Part shown: piece by piece, positions 6,548 to 14,660 of the stretch
Position numbering within the stretch: position 1 is the first letter of the stretch
How the letters are laid out: each line of letters opens with the position of its first letter
Source of the DNA: Faecalicatena fissicatena
Lineage (GTDB): Bacteria > Bacillota > Clostridia > Lachnospirales > Lachnospiraceae
DNA length: 25,857 bases
Assembly (NCBI GenBank): GCA_001028025.1
Contig: LDAQ01000014.1
Coordinates: 1-25,857 of the forward strand
Reading direction: 5' to 3'
Made by a program: the position numbers and the translations under genes
The notes under the pieces: model-generated
What the model saw: only the letters and a program-made list of their open reading frames with translations
The model's database searches: none
Told to the model about the DNA's origin: nothing

Positions 6548-7174
6548 CTATTTCAGCTCTTCCCCCTGATAAATGCGTGCGAATTCTCTCACATGCCGCT
6601 CAAGGACCCGAAGGGCTTCCGCTTCTTTCTCCGGCTCCTGGTCGTATTTATTGAGAAGGAAAAAAATGGGGGAATAAAAGTGAAGCGCCATCACTTCCGG
6701 GTCTGCTGCTCTGAAAATTTTCCTTCTGCACATTTCTTCAAACAGGGCACTCTGATATGTGATGCTGGCCTCCATAAAGATCTGACGGTATACTTTGTAT
6801 ATGCCTTTGTCCCTGTACTGCTCGATTGTCAGCATCCTTCTGAACCTGGCGGCGAATTCGTCCTTCAGATAAAAAAGGAAGATATCTCTGCTAAGTGCCA
6901 GCAGTGCCTCAAGCGACAAGCCGCCGTACAGTGTGGCAGCATCTTCCATATCAGCTTCACCCGGAAGACCGTAATCCAGAGACATCCGTTCCATCCTAAA
7001 GGACATCTCCTGTACAATCGTATCAAAAATTTCCTGTTTGCTTTTATAATGTTTATACAGAGAACTGTCTTTGATCCCCACAGCGTCCGCAATGTTCTTC
7101 ACACTGGTACCCTGATATCCTTTTTCCGCAAAGAGGGTCAAAGCTTCCTCTATAATCCGTTCTTTCGTTGTCAT
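6548..7174 (-). CDS. TetR/AcrR family transcriptional regulator
   Basis: This 208-residue one-component repressor has an N-terminal HTH (residues 5-50: RIIEEALTLFAEKGYQGTSVKNIADAVGIKDSSLYKHYKSK), which is a textbook TetR recognition helix. The rest is an alpha-helical ligand-binding domain. The start is supported by AAGGAG 6 nt before the ATG. It is the second gene of a two-gene unit, 21 bases after the radical SAM gene, so it probably autoregulates the pair by binding the 13-bp inverted repeat that brackets the promoter at 8339-8397. The inducer is unknown. Confidence 0.9.
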   Translation of the reverse strand: MTTKERIIEEALTLFAEKGYQGTSVKNIADAVGIKDSSLYKHYKSKQEIFDTIVQEMSFRMERMSLDYGLPGEADMEDAATLYGGLSLEALLALSRDIFLFYLKDEFAARFRRMLTIEQYRDKGIYKVYRQIFMEASITYQSALFEEMCRRKIFRAADPEVMALHFYSPIFFLLNKYDQEPEKEAEALRVLERHVREFARIYQGEELK

Positions 7175-7195
7175 ATGTGTCTCCTTATAAACTGT

Positions 7196-8287
7196 CTATT
7201 CGCACTGCAGCAGCGCCTGTACTTCCCGCTCCCGCCCGAACAGCACGCACCCGCCGCTGTGCTCCGCATTCAGCAGCCCGTCTGCCTGAAGCCTTGCAAA
7301 CAGTGGGGAGCGCAGCACTTCCCTGAGGCTTTTCCCGCGGATGTTTGTATCTGAATATGGGGAAAACGGGCACGGTTCTGCCCCTCCGTCTGCGTTGATA
7401 TGGAAAAATCCCCGGCCCGCCGCAAGACAGCCGCCTGATGATTTCTCGTCTCCTGGGAAGGATATGTATAACATGGAAGTATTCCGGCTTCGAAGTTCTG
7501 TGAGCCTTTTCTCCATAAATGACCTGTCTGCATCATCCGGTGCCAGTTCCTGCGTCTGCCCGTCAGCGGGAACATACTCTACATAAATCACGGCTTTGCA
7601 TCCGGCTTTTTCAAGTTCTTCCGTGAAGTCGCGGGAAGTCACTTCTGCTATATTTTCTTTTGTCACAGTAATAGATGTGCCAAAGAGAATTCCCGCTTTT
7701 CTCATCCGTTCCATGGAATCTGACAATATCTTATAAACGCCCTCCCCGCGCCGTTCATCTGTTCTTCCCCGCTCTCCTTCGATGCTGAAAACCGGCACCA
7801 GGTTCCTGTGATCGGTAAACAGCTGTTCATAGGATTCATTCAGCATCGTCCCGTTTGTAAATACAGGAAATAAAATCCGCTTATGTACTGCCGCCTCTTC
7901 CAGGACATCCCGTCTCAATAAGGGTTCCCCTCCCGCCAGCAGAATAAATCCGATTCCAGTCTCCTCGGCCTGGAAAAAAAGGCTGCCCCACTCTTCCCTA
8001 GTCATCTGCCTCTTCGTAATCTCCTCCTCACACAGATGATTCGCCCGTGCATAGCAGCCTTTGCAGTGGAGATTACACAGGCTGGTAATACTTGCAATCA
8101 AAAACGGTGGAATATGCTCTCCGCTCTCTTCTGCTCTTTGACGCAGTTTCCGTGCTGCCCTCGAGGCCGCCGCATACTGCACCATAAACGCGCTTTCCTT
8201 CGGATTGTCCAGGGAGGCTTTGAGTATCCCTTTTATGATATTTTCTACACCGCCGCTTAAATATTCTTCTAATTGAAATGTCTGCAT
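7196..8287 (-). CDS. radical SAM protein with SPASM-like C-terminus
   Basis: This 363-residue enzyme has the [4Fe-4S]-SAM motif CNLHCKGC (spacing C-x3-C-x2-C) after the strand PPFLIASITSL, followed by LLAGGEPLLRRDV (the GGEP SAM-binding motif) and VFTNGTML. The C-terminal part GGCLAAGRGFFHINADGGAEPCPF resembles the cysteine-bearing SPASM/Twitch tail of peptide- or protein-modifying members, though fewer cysteines are visible than in a full SPASM. Residues 1-60 are a helical extension. It is followed at 21 bases by a TetR gene. No peptide precursor or substrate gene is seen nearby, so the reaction is unknown. A coproporphyrinogen or anaerobic sulfatase role is unlikely given the motif set. The start has GAGGGAAAGG immediately upstream. 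Confidence 0.85.
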   Translation of the reverse strand: MQTFQLEEYLSGGVENIIKGILKASLDNPKESAFMVQYAAASRAARKLRQRAEESGEHIPPFLIASITSLCNLHCKGCYARANHLCEEEITKRQMTREEWGSLFFQAEETGIGFILLAGGEPLLRRDVLEEAAVHKRILFPVFTNGTMLNESYEQLFTDHRNLVPVFSIEGERGRTDERRGEGVYKILSDSMERMRKAGILFGTSITVTKENIAEVTSRDFTEELEKAGCKAVIYVEYVPADGQTQELAPDDADRSFMEKRLTELRSRNTSMLYISFPGDEKSSGGCLAAGRGFFHINADGGAEPCPFSPYSDTNIRGKSLREVLRSPLFARLQADGLLNAEHSGGCVLFGREREVQALLQCE

Positions 8288-8338
8288 CCTTTCCCTCTTT
8301 TCTTTCTGCAGATATCAGCCTGCTTTGCACGATAAACG

Positions 8339-8397
8339 GACAGGCTAATGATCACTCGCTTTACATTTTCAGTATAGCTAGTATTCATTAGCCTGTC
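8339..8397 (-). promoter_or_regulatory. promoter of the radical SAM/TetR operon flanked by an inverted repeat operator
   Basis: On the minus strand TTGACA (8394-8399) and TATACT (8371-8376) are separated by exactly 17 bp, a consensus promoter. GACAGGCTAATGA (8339-8351) and its perfect inverse TCATTAGCCTGTC (8385-8397) flank it: one copy overlaps the -35 and the other lies downstream of the -10. These are probably half-sites or paired sites for the operon's own TetR protein. Confidence 0.75.
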
Positions 8398-8437
8398 AAG
8401 AGCAGATAAAACTTTTCTTTATTTATAACTCGTGAAT

Positions 8438-9190
8438 TTAATTTCGCTTCTGTATCATACTTTCAAACTTCTTTTCCGACAGTATTTCGTTTGTTACAAA
8501 TTTCCCATCATAAAAAAGACTGAAAGAGGTAAACGGCATCGGTGCGCTTTGGGCCTGTACCGCTGTTTCTATTTTTACCGAGCGCCACGGCACCTGATTT
8601 CTGAGAGCTGCCGCCTCCAGAATCGGAACATATTTTGCCGTAAACGGACATTGATTTGTATAGTATGCTACGTATCCTTTCTCTTCTATATGAGGCTTTT
8701 TCGCATGTTTCAGAAATGCCGGTTTGTCCGCATTTTCATCAAACGGCAGGTACATCAGTTCATAAAAAGGCTCTGCCGTGTCCACGGTCTGAAAGCCCTT
8801 ATGTTTCAGATATCCGGGATCCATTAGAAATGGCTTTTTCTTTGCGGAAGACAGTATAACAAGCCCTTTCTTTCCCTTTTCACGGCTATCCCGGGCGCAC
8901 GCTTCCAGCAGCTGGCTGGAATACCCCTGTCCCTTAAACTTACCGGATACCCAGAAGCAGTTGATATACATATATCCCGGTGCTTTGACGGGCACCCATG
9001 CCGCCTCGGCGGGGATATATTCTATAAAGCATTTGCCCCGCACATCTCCTTTCAAAAATACCAGACCTTCGTCCAGCCTTTCCCTCAGCCATGCCTTCTT
9101 GGAGACAACCTGGCAGTCTTTGTTGCCGGAAATTGCACAGCAGATATGTTCCTTCTCCAGATTTTCCTTTGTCAACTTAATCAATTCCAT
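8438..9190 (-). CDS. GNAT N-acetyltransferase with C-terminal YoaP domain
   Basis: The protein has 250 residues. Residues 1-150 form a GNAT acetyl-CoA dependent acyltransferase: the strand YMYINCFWVSGKFKGQGYSSQLLEAC contains the R/Q-x-x-G-x-G/A pyrophosphate loop (here KFKGQGYSS). Residues about 170-250 contain a thioredoxin-like VAYYTNQCPFTAKYV strand and end in FSLFYDGKFVTNEILSEKKFESMI, which matches the YoaP domain tail as I know it. Such two-domain proteins occur as stand-alone genes in Firmicutes; the substrate is unknown. AGAGGAG 8 nt before the ATG supports the start. Confidence 0.82.
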   Translation of the reverse strand: MELIKLTKENLEKEHICCAISGNKDCQVVSKKAWLRERLDEGLVFLKGDVRGKCFIEYIPAEAAWVPVKAPGYMYINCFWVSGKFKGQGYSSQLLEACARDSREKGKKGLVILSSAKKKPFLMDPGYLKHKGFQTVDTAEPFYELMYLPFDENADKPAFLKHAKKPHIEEKGYVAYYTNQCPFTAKYVPILEAAALRNQVPWRSVKIETAVQAQSAPMPFTSFSLFYDGKFVTNEILSEKKFESMIQKRN

Positions 9191-9264
9191 ATATGCTTCT
9201 CCTCTTTCCTTCGCCGCATAGCCTGTGTAACGGTTATTTTTTTATTCAGCTTAACATATAGAAC

Positions 9265-9282
9265 ATGACATCTGTATGTCAT
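9265..9282. repeat. short palindrome upstream of the GNAT-YoaP gene
   Basis: ATGACAT and ATGTCAT (9265-9271, 9276-9282) form a 7-bp inverted repeat with a 4-base centre in the AT-rich leader of the gene starting at 9190. It is a candidate operator; no regulator gene is adjacent. Confidence 0.35.
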
Positions 9283-9365
9283 ATATAAATCCAGCTTTCG
9301 TCTGTAGTCGTCAGCAAGGATAATCTTATGTCGTTAGAAATTGCTATAATTCATGCTCCATTTTC

Positions 9366-10706
9366 TTACTCCACCGTACATCCATATTCCCATATCTCAT
9401 AAGCGCAATAGGCATAATCAAAATGATACCCCAGTTTTTCTGCCAATGCTGCAGACCCTTTATTCTGGGCATCCCAGCTGGGATACCAGCCCCGTTCCAT
9501 GCACGCTAAAATCAGCTTTGCGCCGGCCGCATAAGCAAGGCCTTGTCTGCGATGATCTTCCCTTGTATCAATCTCGATTTCGATTCCTCCTATATAGCCT
9601 GCATAAGAGGATGCTCCGGACACGATTTCATCTTCTTTCAATATCACCACTCCCAGCCCATGGTCCTGATACTCTGAATAATCATCATATTGAGATACCA
9701 GGTCCCTGCTCCACGCCAGATCTTTGCATTGCCTGAAAATGGATTCATCTATCATCTTTATACGATATTCCGCCGCCAGCCCGGCTGCTGCTGCTTCTAA
9801 TGCTTCTTTGTCGAAAACCTCTTTCTCTTTTTTAAATGCATAGCGCACTACTTTTTTCGCATTTTTCCCGTAATACTTTTCAATTACCCTGCTCCACTGG
9901 TCATTTTGCGGAACCATAATTATAAAATCTTGTCTGCAGCAAGCCGGCTTATATACGGCCAGCTCTTCATTAGGTTCCCCTGCCAGGAAACAGAAATCTC
10001 CCAGCATAGCCATGGCTGAGTTTGGGTTGTCTGTATCATCTACATAGATGTCTCCCATCACATTCTGCAGACATGACCAGATGATCGTCTCGTCCCAGCC
10101 CGCGAAGATCGGTTCCGCTTTATGGCGCTGCTGTAACTTAAATACCTTATTCTGCGGCTTGACGCAGCCCAGCCCGTGTGGGCATGCATTACGGTGTACC
10201 CTTGGGTATGCCTTCATACCGGCATTGCACAAATAATCATCCGCATCTTTCCTCGATTTAAAAATAACTATCTCTTTTTCCTTCTGATATTTATCCAGCA
10301 GTTCATATATCCGAGGCAGCTGTTTATCTGGAAAATCAATAATCCATTGTTTAAATTCTTCATCAAATTCCGATTCGATCCATGGCATATCTTCACGTTT
10401 TTTTCCTATGCGGGACTCTACTCCTGATAGGCAGGTTTCCAACGGATAATCCATTAGAAAAACGGTGTCGCATGCTTTCAAACGAGCTTCAAGTGTTCTC
10501 TGATAATTACCGTCAATAATCCAGCTGTCTTTTTTTATAATATCATTCGACAGCGTATCAAATTCTTCTCTGGGAATGTTTGTTTGATCCGGCTTATGCC
10601 ACAGCATGTCCAGATAGTATAGCGGTAATCCTGTCATATCCCTTAGTTTCCGGGCAAATGTACTTTTCCCTGCACCAGGGCTTCCTATAACAATTGCTTT
10701 TAACAT
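9366..10706 (-). CDS. fusion of a P-loop nucleotide kinase-like domain to a GNAT acetyltransferase
   Basis: The start is the ATG at 10706 with AAGGTGG 8 nt upstream; a GTG at 10718 overlaps that site and is less likely. Residues 1 to about 165 are an AAA/adenylate-kinase-like domain (topology-modulation-protein type): Walker A GSPGAGKSTFARKL, then YYLDMLWHKPD, SWIIDGNY and the closing FKSRKDADDYL. From about residue 168 a second complete protein begins (MKAYPRVHRNACPHGLGC), ending in a GNAT fold with IEIEIDTREDHRRQGLAYAAGAKLI (the R-x-x-G-x-A acetyl-CoA loop) and a WDAQNKGSAALAEKLGY helix. The second half fits the GNAT_acetyltran family. Each part looks full length, so this is a tail-to-head fusion. 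A small coding-like frame overlaps its start. Confidence 0.82.
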   Translation of the reverse strand: MLKAIVIGSPGAGKSTFARKLRDMTGLPLYYLDMLWHKPDQTNIPREEFDTLSNDIIKKDSWIIDGNYQRTLEARLKACDTVFLMDYPLETCLSGVESRIGKKREDMPWIESEFDEEFKQWIIDFPDKQLPRIYELLDKYQKEKEIVIFKSRKDADDYLCNAGMKAYPRVHRNACPHGLGCVKPQNKVFKLQQRHKAEPIFAGWDETIIWSCLQNVMGDIYVDDTDNPNSAMAMLGDFCFLAGEPNEELAVYKPACCRQDFIIMVPQNDQWSRVIEKYYGKNAKKVVRYAFKKEKEVFDKEALEAAAAGLAAEYRIKMIDESIFRQCKDLAWSRDLVSQYDDYSEYQDHGLGVVILKEDEIVSGASSYAGYIGGIEIEIDTREDHRRQGLAYAAGAKLILACMERGWYPSWDAQNKGSAALAEKLGYHFDYAYCAYEIWEYGCTVE

Positions 10707-10837
10707 AGTTTTGTCCACCTTATAAGTTCCTCATAAGTTTCTATAATATACCCCCCTGGTGATCCCCCTTGCGTAACGCACTTCGACAGAACTGTGCTCA
10801 TACCGTCTTTAGCTTCTAAAATAACACTGTCTTCCAT
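10700..10837 (-). CDS. possible 45-residue small protein overlapping the kinase-GNAT start
   Basis: The minus strand holds an open frame from an ATG at 10837 to a TAA at 10700-10702. It overlaps the ATG of the following gene in the arrangement ATGTTAA, which is typical of translational coupling. The peptide reads MEDSVILEAKDGMSTVLSKC, then a glycine-rich QGGSPGGY turn and ETYEELIRWTKL. It has protein-like composition, but there is no clear ribosome binding site and I recognise no family. It may be a leader peptide, a genuine small protein, or the tail of a decayed gene. Confidence 0.3.
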   Translation of the reverse strand: MEDSVILEAKDGMSTVLSKCVTQGGSPGGYIIETYEELIRWTKLC

Positions 10838-10898
10838 TTATACTGCGCCTGTACTAAACTCAGTTTACTATATTTAAGCCGAACATTCCATAAAAACA

Positions 10899-10914
10899 CA
10901 TGACAATTGTCATG
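10899..10914. promoter_or_regulatory. 16-bp perfect palindrome upstream of the PadR operon
   Basis: CATGACAATTGTCATG is a perfect palindrome located 26 bp upstream of the -35 (10940) of the PadR promoter and inside the divergent region shared with the kinase-GNAT gene. It is a plausible operator for the adjacent PadR-type repressor. Confidence 0.5.
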
Positions 10915-10939
10915 AATATATATTATACCCATATATACC

Positions 10940-10968
10940 TTGACAGGCGAGGTATACTATGTTTAAAT
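10940..10968 (+). promoter_or_regulatory. promoter of the PadR/DUF4097 operon
   Basis: TTGACA (10940-10945) is followed after 17 bp by TTAAAT (10963-10968). The AAGGAGG of the PadR gene lies 13 bases further on, giving a short leader. Confidence 0.55.
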
Positions 10969-10996
10969 GTAAGTATAAAGAAGGAGGTATGAATAT

Positions 10997-11353
10997 ATGT
11001 CAATAGCATCCGATTTGATTCGCGGACATACGGACACAATCATCCTGGCCCATTTAACGGAGGAAGACAGTTATGGATATAAGATTAATAAAGACATTCA
11101 GGTAAAAACCAATAATCAGTATGAACTCAAAGAAGCGACCCTTTACACAGCATTCCGGCGTCTGGAAAGTGCCGGATATATCTGTTCTTACTGGGGCGAT
11201 GAGAACACAGGCGCCCGGAGACGTTACTATTCCATCACTCCGGAGGGCGATCTGGCTTACCAGCAGATGAAAACAGAGTGGGATGAAGCAAAAGGTTTAA
11301 TAGATATCTTAATAAAGAGCAGTAAAAAGAGGGAGGATACAAATGGAAGATAA
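10997..11353 (+). CDS. PadR family transcriptional regulator
   Basis: This 118-residue winged-helix repressor has the PadR landmarks: LIRGHTDTIILAHLTEEDSYGYKI in the first helices, the recognition helix and wing TLYTAFRRLESAGYICSYWG, and RRRYYSITPEGDLAYQQM, followed by a short C-terminal dimerisation helix. AAGGAGG stands 9 nt before the ATG. Its stop overlaps the next start by 11 bases, so the two are translationally coupled. Such PadR proteins normally repress their own operon and respond to envelope-active compounds. Here the palindrome at 10899 is the likely site. Confidence 0.92.
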   Translation: MSIASDLIRGHTDTIILAHLTEEDSYGYKINKDIQVKTNNQYELKEATLYTAFRRLESAGYICSYWGDENTGARRRYYSITPEGDLAYQQMKTEWDEAKGLIDILIKSSKKREDTNGR

Positions 11354-12011
11354 GTTAAGAGCATATATGGATCATCTGTTCCGGGATGTAAAACCGACCA
11401 GAAAATCCGTAGAATTAAAGGAAGAGATTCTGCAGAACCTGGTAGATAAGTACCACGACATGATGGCGGAGGGCAAGACTCCCGAGGCCGCGTACAATAT
11501 TGCGGTTGCAAGCATCGGAGATATGGATGAACTTCTGGCAGGACTTCACGGAACAACATCCGGCGGCGGCCTTTCTATAACCACGGAAGAGCTGGAAAAG
11601 GGACGCAGGAAGTCGGCCGTTCTGATTTCTATAGCAGTTATGATGTACATTATGAGTATTCTTCCGCCTATCCTGCTATCCGACACCGTCTTTGAGAACA
11701 GACTCGCACCGGCTCTCATGTTTATTATGATTGCAGTCGCAACAGCGCTGATTATATATAACAATATGACAAAACCGCGCTACCACAGAACCGATGACTC
11801 TATTGTAGAAGAATTCAAAGAGTGGCAGGAGCAGACAGATTCCAGCCGCAGGGCAATGAGGGCGATCAGCAGTGCTTTGTGGGCCGTTATTGTAGTCATT
11901 TATATCATAATCAGTTTCTGGACGATGGCATGGCATATCACATGGGTCATATTCCTGATCGGAGTTGCTGTGGAGGGAATCCTGAAGGCCATATTCGAAC
12001 TGAAAAAATAG
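11343..12011 (+). CDS. permease-prefix-domain-1 membrane protein
   Basis: This is a 222-residue protein. Residues 1-75 form a helical 'permease prefix domain 1' (MEDKLRAYMDHLFRDVKPTRKSVELKEEILQNLVDKYHDM followed by GKTPEAAYNIAVASIGDMDELL). It is followed by two pairs of transmembrane helices (about residues 95-145 and 180-218) with a charged cytoplasmic loop between them. In Firmicutes this domain commonly sits beside PadR and DUF4097 genes, the three acting together in sensing or responding to envelope stress; that role is family-level inference. It overlaps PadR by 11 bases and precedes the DUF4097 gene by 9. Confidence 0.85.
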   Translation: MEDKLRAYMDHLFRDVKPTRKSVELKEEILQNLVDKYHDMMAEGKTPEAAYNIAVASIGDMDELLAGLHGTTSGGGLSITTEELEKGRRKSAVLISIAVMMYIMSILPPILLSDTVFENRLAPALMFIMIAVATALIIYNNMTKPRYHRTDDSIVEEFKEWQEQTDSSRRAMRAISSALWAVIVVIYIIISFWTMAWHITWVIFLIGVAVEGILKAIFELKK

Positions 12012-12020
12012 GAGGAAATC

Positions 12021-12953
12021 ATGAATAGAAGACAATCGGCAATTGTCAGGATCGTAGCATGGTCAATCGCTGCTGCTGCCCTGATTGTAATACTTCTTCT
12101 GGGTCTGTTCGGAAAAATTAATGTTATTTCCATTGGGATTAACAACGGCTACTACTACGCAGATTCAGGAAAATACAAAACGGGAAACGCCAAGATCAAT
12201 AGCGATGACGTAAAAGACCTGGAAATAAACTGGCTTGACGGGCGCGTTAATGTGGAAACATACGACGGAGAAACCGTACAGTTTTATGAAAAGGCCTCAC
12301 AGGATCTGAGTGAAAAGCAACAGCTGCAGTATTATGTTAAAAACGGCAGGCTGATCATTCAATATCAGAAGGTACAGAAACGCTTCTTCTTTAATACGTC
12401 CACTCTCCACAAAGAACTTTTTGTCAAGATTCCGGAAAAGACAGCCGAGAAGATGGGATCATTCTCTCTGGATACGATTTCTTCGGATGCAAAGATAAGC
12501 GGAATTACAGCAGATCAGTTCCGCCTGGATTCCACGTCAGGTGATTTTGATCTAACCGGATGCAGAACCTCCAAGCTTTCTATGAACAGTACCAGCGGCC
12601 GGCTGACCGGAAGCTCACTGTATGTGGACGGCAAGATGGATACTGATACAACAAGCGGGGATGTGCAGGTAGAAGGAAGCTTCCAGAGTATTGATTCAGA
12701 TACCGTATCAGGATTAATCTCTGTAAAGTCTGATATCTGTCCGGATAAAATAAGAACAGACAGCGTCAGCGGAAGCGCTTCATTTACCATCCCGGAAAAC
12801 GACGGATTTACTTATAAATTTGACACCGTAAGCGGTTACTTTAACTGTGATTTCGAAATGTCACAGAAAGAAGGACGCGGAACATATAAAAATGGGGGGA
12901 ACTCCTTCAGCTTTGAGAGTGTCAGCGGGGGGGCTGAGGTGAAGAGGCTGTAG
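12021..12953 (+). CDS. DUF4097 beta-strand repeat protein, membrane anchored
   Basis: This 310-residue protein has an N-terminal membrane anchor (residues about 10-35: IVAWSIAAAALIVILLLGLFG) and an extracytoplasmic right-handed beta-helix-like domain. From about residue 140 it shows a repeating pattern in which each turn contains S-x-S-G-D/x (LDTISSDAKI, LDSTSGDFDL, MNSTSGRLTG, TDTTSGDVQV, SDTVSGLISV, TDSVSGSASF, FDTVSGYFNC, FESVSGGAEV), the hallmark of DUF4097/'adhesin' folds. GGAGG precedes the ATG. It is the last gene of the PadR operon. The function is unknown; family members are linked to envelope stress sensing (LiaG-like). Confidence 0.88.
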   Translation: MNRRQSAIVRIVAWSIAAAALIVILLLGLFGKINVISIGINNGYYYADSGKYKTGNAKINSDDVKDLEINWLDGRVNVETYDGETVQFYEKASQDLSEKQQLQYYVKNGRLIIQYQKVQKRFFFNTSTLHKELFVKIPEKTAEKMGSFSLDTISSDAKISGITADQFRLDSTSGDFDLTGCRTSKLSMNSTSGRLTGSSLYVDGKMDTDTTSGDVQVEGSFQSIDSDTVSGLISVKSDICPDKIRTDSVSGSASFTIPENDGFTYKFDTVSGYFNCDFEMSQKEGRGTYKNGGNSFSFESVSGGAEVKRL

Positions 12954-13147
12954 GTTTTGCCGGCTAGAAGGGACGCCGCAGGAACCGGACATCAAGGTGA
13001 CGGGAAGCGGATGGAATTGGCTCTTCAGATTCTTATTATAGATTTGATGGATTTTTTAGTCTGTCAGACTATACTGGGTATTTTTTTCTGCACATTCATA
13101 AAAAATGGCCGGATTATGATATTGAAAAAACTAATTAGCTATATGTA
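12954..13147. other. convergent intergenic region
   Basis: This stretch between two converging operons has no supported gene. A 77-codon frame (12957-13190) has a hydrophobic middle but overlaps the ABC permease end and has no ribosome binding site. The short dyad AGTCTG-T-CAGACT near 13060, with T-rich sequence on both sides, might serve as a weak bidirectional terminator. Confidence 0.3.
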
Positions 13148-13801
13148 TTATAAGTCTAATATTTCGAATTTTTTTGCGCTGACACGATAAGATATTAGGG
13201 TCGTACATATGAATATTAGTAATCCAATGAGAAGAACGGTTACTTGTAATGTGCAGAATTGTCCGCGGATTGAATTTAGGTTTGAGAATCCGGGAAGGTG
13301 GTGCAGGGTTTCAAAGATGATGATTGTGGGAAATTCGAGCAGGCTGTAGATGAGGAAGGGTTTGCCCAGGCGGGTTGCTGTTTTGAAGTATTGGGTGAGA
13401 TACGCGGTATTGAAGATGGAGAAGCAGATGGAGGTGTATCCCAGGTATGCGATGTTGGAGTTCATTAATGGGTTCTCTGCATATAACACGGAGTTTTGTA
13501 AGAATATTGCTTTTAAGGTAACTATGAGGGTGAGCAGTATAAGGACTGCCAGCTCGATTAGTACGACAAACAGGAATTTCGCTTTTACTATATCACGCTT
13601 TTTGACGGGAAGGATGATAGAATACTGGATATCCTGGGTTTCTCTGGCTGTCTGGAATGATACGGAGAAACCAATGCTCAGGATAAATGTTACTACTAAA
13701 ATGGGGTAATTTGGTATCATGGACATACCGGCTGCTGCTATAAATATATAGGTTATAGGTGAACCGGTCAGGCCAAATTCTTTCTTTAATAAATTTAACA
13801 T
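13148..13801 (-). CDS. ABC-2 type transporter permease
   Basis: This 217-residue integral membrane protein has about six predicted helices. It opens with LLKKEFGLTGSP and carries SFQTARETQDIQYSIILPVKKRDIVKAKFL, typical of the ABC2_membrane_5 permease group in which a conserved cytoplasmic loop (PVKR/K-x-x-I-V-x-A-K/R) follows the second helix. It ends in a helix plus SYRVSAKKFEILDL. Its start overlaps the ATPase stop by 7 bases. With the ATPase and the XRE-AbrB regulator it makes a compact YtrB-like export or antibiotic-response module; the substrate is unknown. Confidence 0.88.
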   Translation of the reverse strand: MLNLLKKEFGLTGSPITYIFIAAAGMSMIPNYPILVVTFILSIGFSVSFQTARETQDIQYSIILPVKKRDIVKAKFLFVVLIELAVLILLTLIVTLKAIFLQNSVLYAENPLMNSNIAYLGYTSICFSIFNTAYLTQYFKTATRLGKPFLIYSLLEFPTIIIFETLHHLPGFSNLNSIRGQFCTLQVTVLLIGLLIFICTTLISYRVSAKKFEILDL

Positions 13802-14640
13802 ATCATATCCCCTCTTTCCATGTGCACCATTATAGTTTCCAGATCCGGAACCAGAATCTTGTGATCGCGGAACAGTTTTTCATCTTCTGTGTTTATCAGA
13901 CCTGTGTCGCAGTTTTTTTGGTGATCAATTCCAATAAACTTTGATGCATCCATATCTGTTTTTTGAGGCAGAACTACCAGACGGAACCGGTCGATATAGT
14001 GCTCCATTGACTCGGATGCAATGATTTTTCCTTTTTTGATGTAAGTGATATCTTCTGCACATTTATCCAGATCGGAAGTGATATGGGTGGAAAACAGCAC
14101 TGAGATGCCTTTCTCTTTCAAGTGCAGAAATATGTTAAGCAATTCATCCCGGGACACCGGGTCCAGGCCGCTGGTGGGCTCATCCAGTATCAGTAATCTG
14201 GCATGGTGTGACAAGGCCAGTACCAGGCTGAATTTTACTCGCATGCCGCAGGATAATTCACATAACTTTTTCTGGTCATCCAGTTCAAATAACTGCATAT
14301 AATTCCGGTAAGCACTCTCATCCCAACGTTCAAACAGAGGCTTTGTATAATGTACGATGGTTTCTAATTTCTTTTTGGGATAATAATTGCATTCCCCCGC
14401 CGCGTAACCGATCAATTGCTTAATCTCCTGCTCCTGCTTTTTAAAATCCATATCGAAAAATTCAATGGTTCCCTGATCGGGATGCACCAAATTCAGCAAT
14501 GACTTTAATGTAGTAGTTTTTCCGGCTCCATTTCTTCCGATAAAGCCCATGATGCTCCCCTCTTTCAATGTAAATGAAACATGGTCTAACCGAAATGCTG
14601 CATAGCTTTTGCACAGATCTTTGACTGTCAGTACTGCCAT
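13795..14640 (-). CDS. ABC transporter ATP-binding protein
   Basis: This is a 281-residue ATPase subunit: Walker A GRNGAGKTTT, a signature loop in the unusual form LSCGMRVKFSLVLAL, Walker B LLILDEPTSGLD with D-loop, and the switch His in STHITSD. Residues 230-281 form an extra C-terminal domain after KKGKIIASES, common in YtrB-like ATPases. AGGAGG supports the start, and 20 bases separate it from the upstream regulator. It pairs with the permease that follows. Confidence 0.93.
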   Translation of the reverse strand: MAVLTVKDLCKSYAAFRLDHVSFTLKEGSIMGFIGRNGAGKTTTLKSLLNLVHPDQGTIEFFDMDFKKQEQEIKQLIGYAAGECNYYPKKKLETIVHYTKPLFERWDESAYRNYMQLFELDDQKKLCELSCGMRVKFSLVLALSHHARLLILDEPTSGLDPVSRDELLNIFLHLKEKGISVLFSTHITSDLDKCAEDITYIKKGKIIASESMEHYIDRFRLVVLPQKTDMDASKFIGIDHQKNCDTGLINTEDEKLFRDHKILVPDLETIMVHMERGDMIC

Positions 14641-14660
14641 ATTAAGTTCCTCCTGTCTGC

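Noticed and set aside
6428..7354. A 308-codon plus-strand frame across the TetR gene
   Set aside because: It runs antisense to the TetR gene and into the end of the radical SAM gene, lacks any recognised motif, and overlaps the dinB companion gene.
12957..13190. A 77-codon plus-strand frame with a hydrophobic segment between two convergent operons
   Set aside because: No ribosome binding site, overlaps the end of the ABC permease gene on the other strand, and has no recognisable domain.
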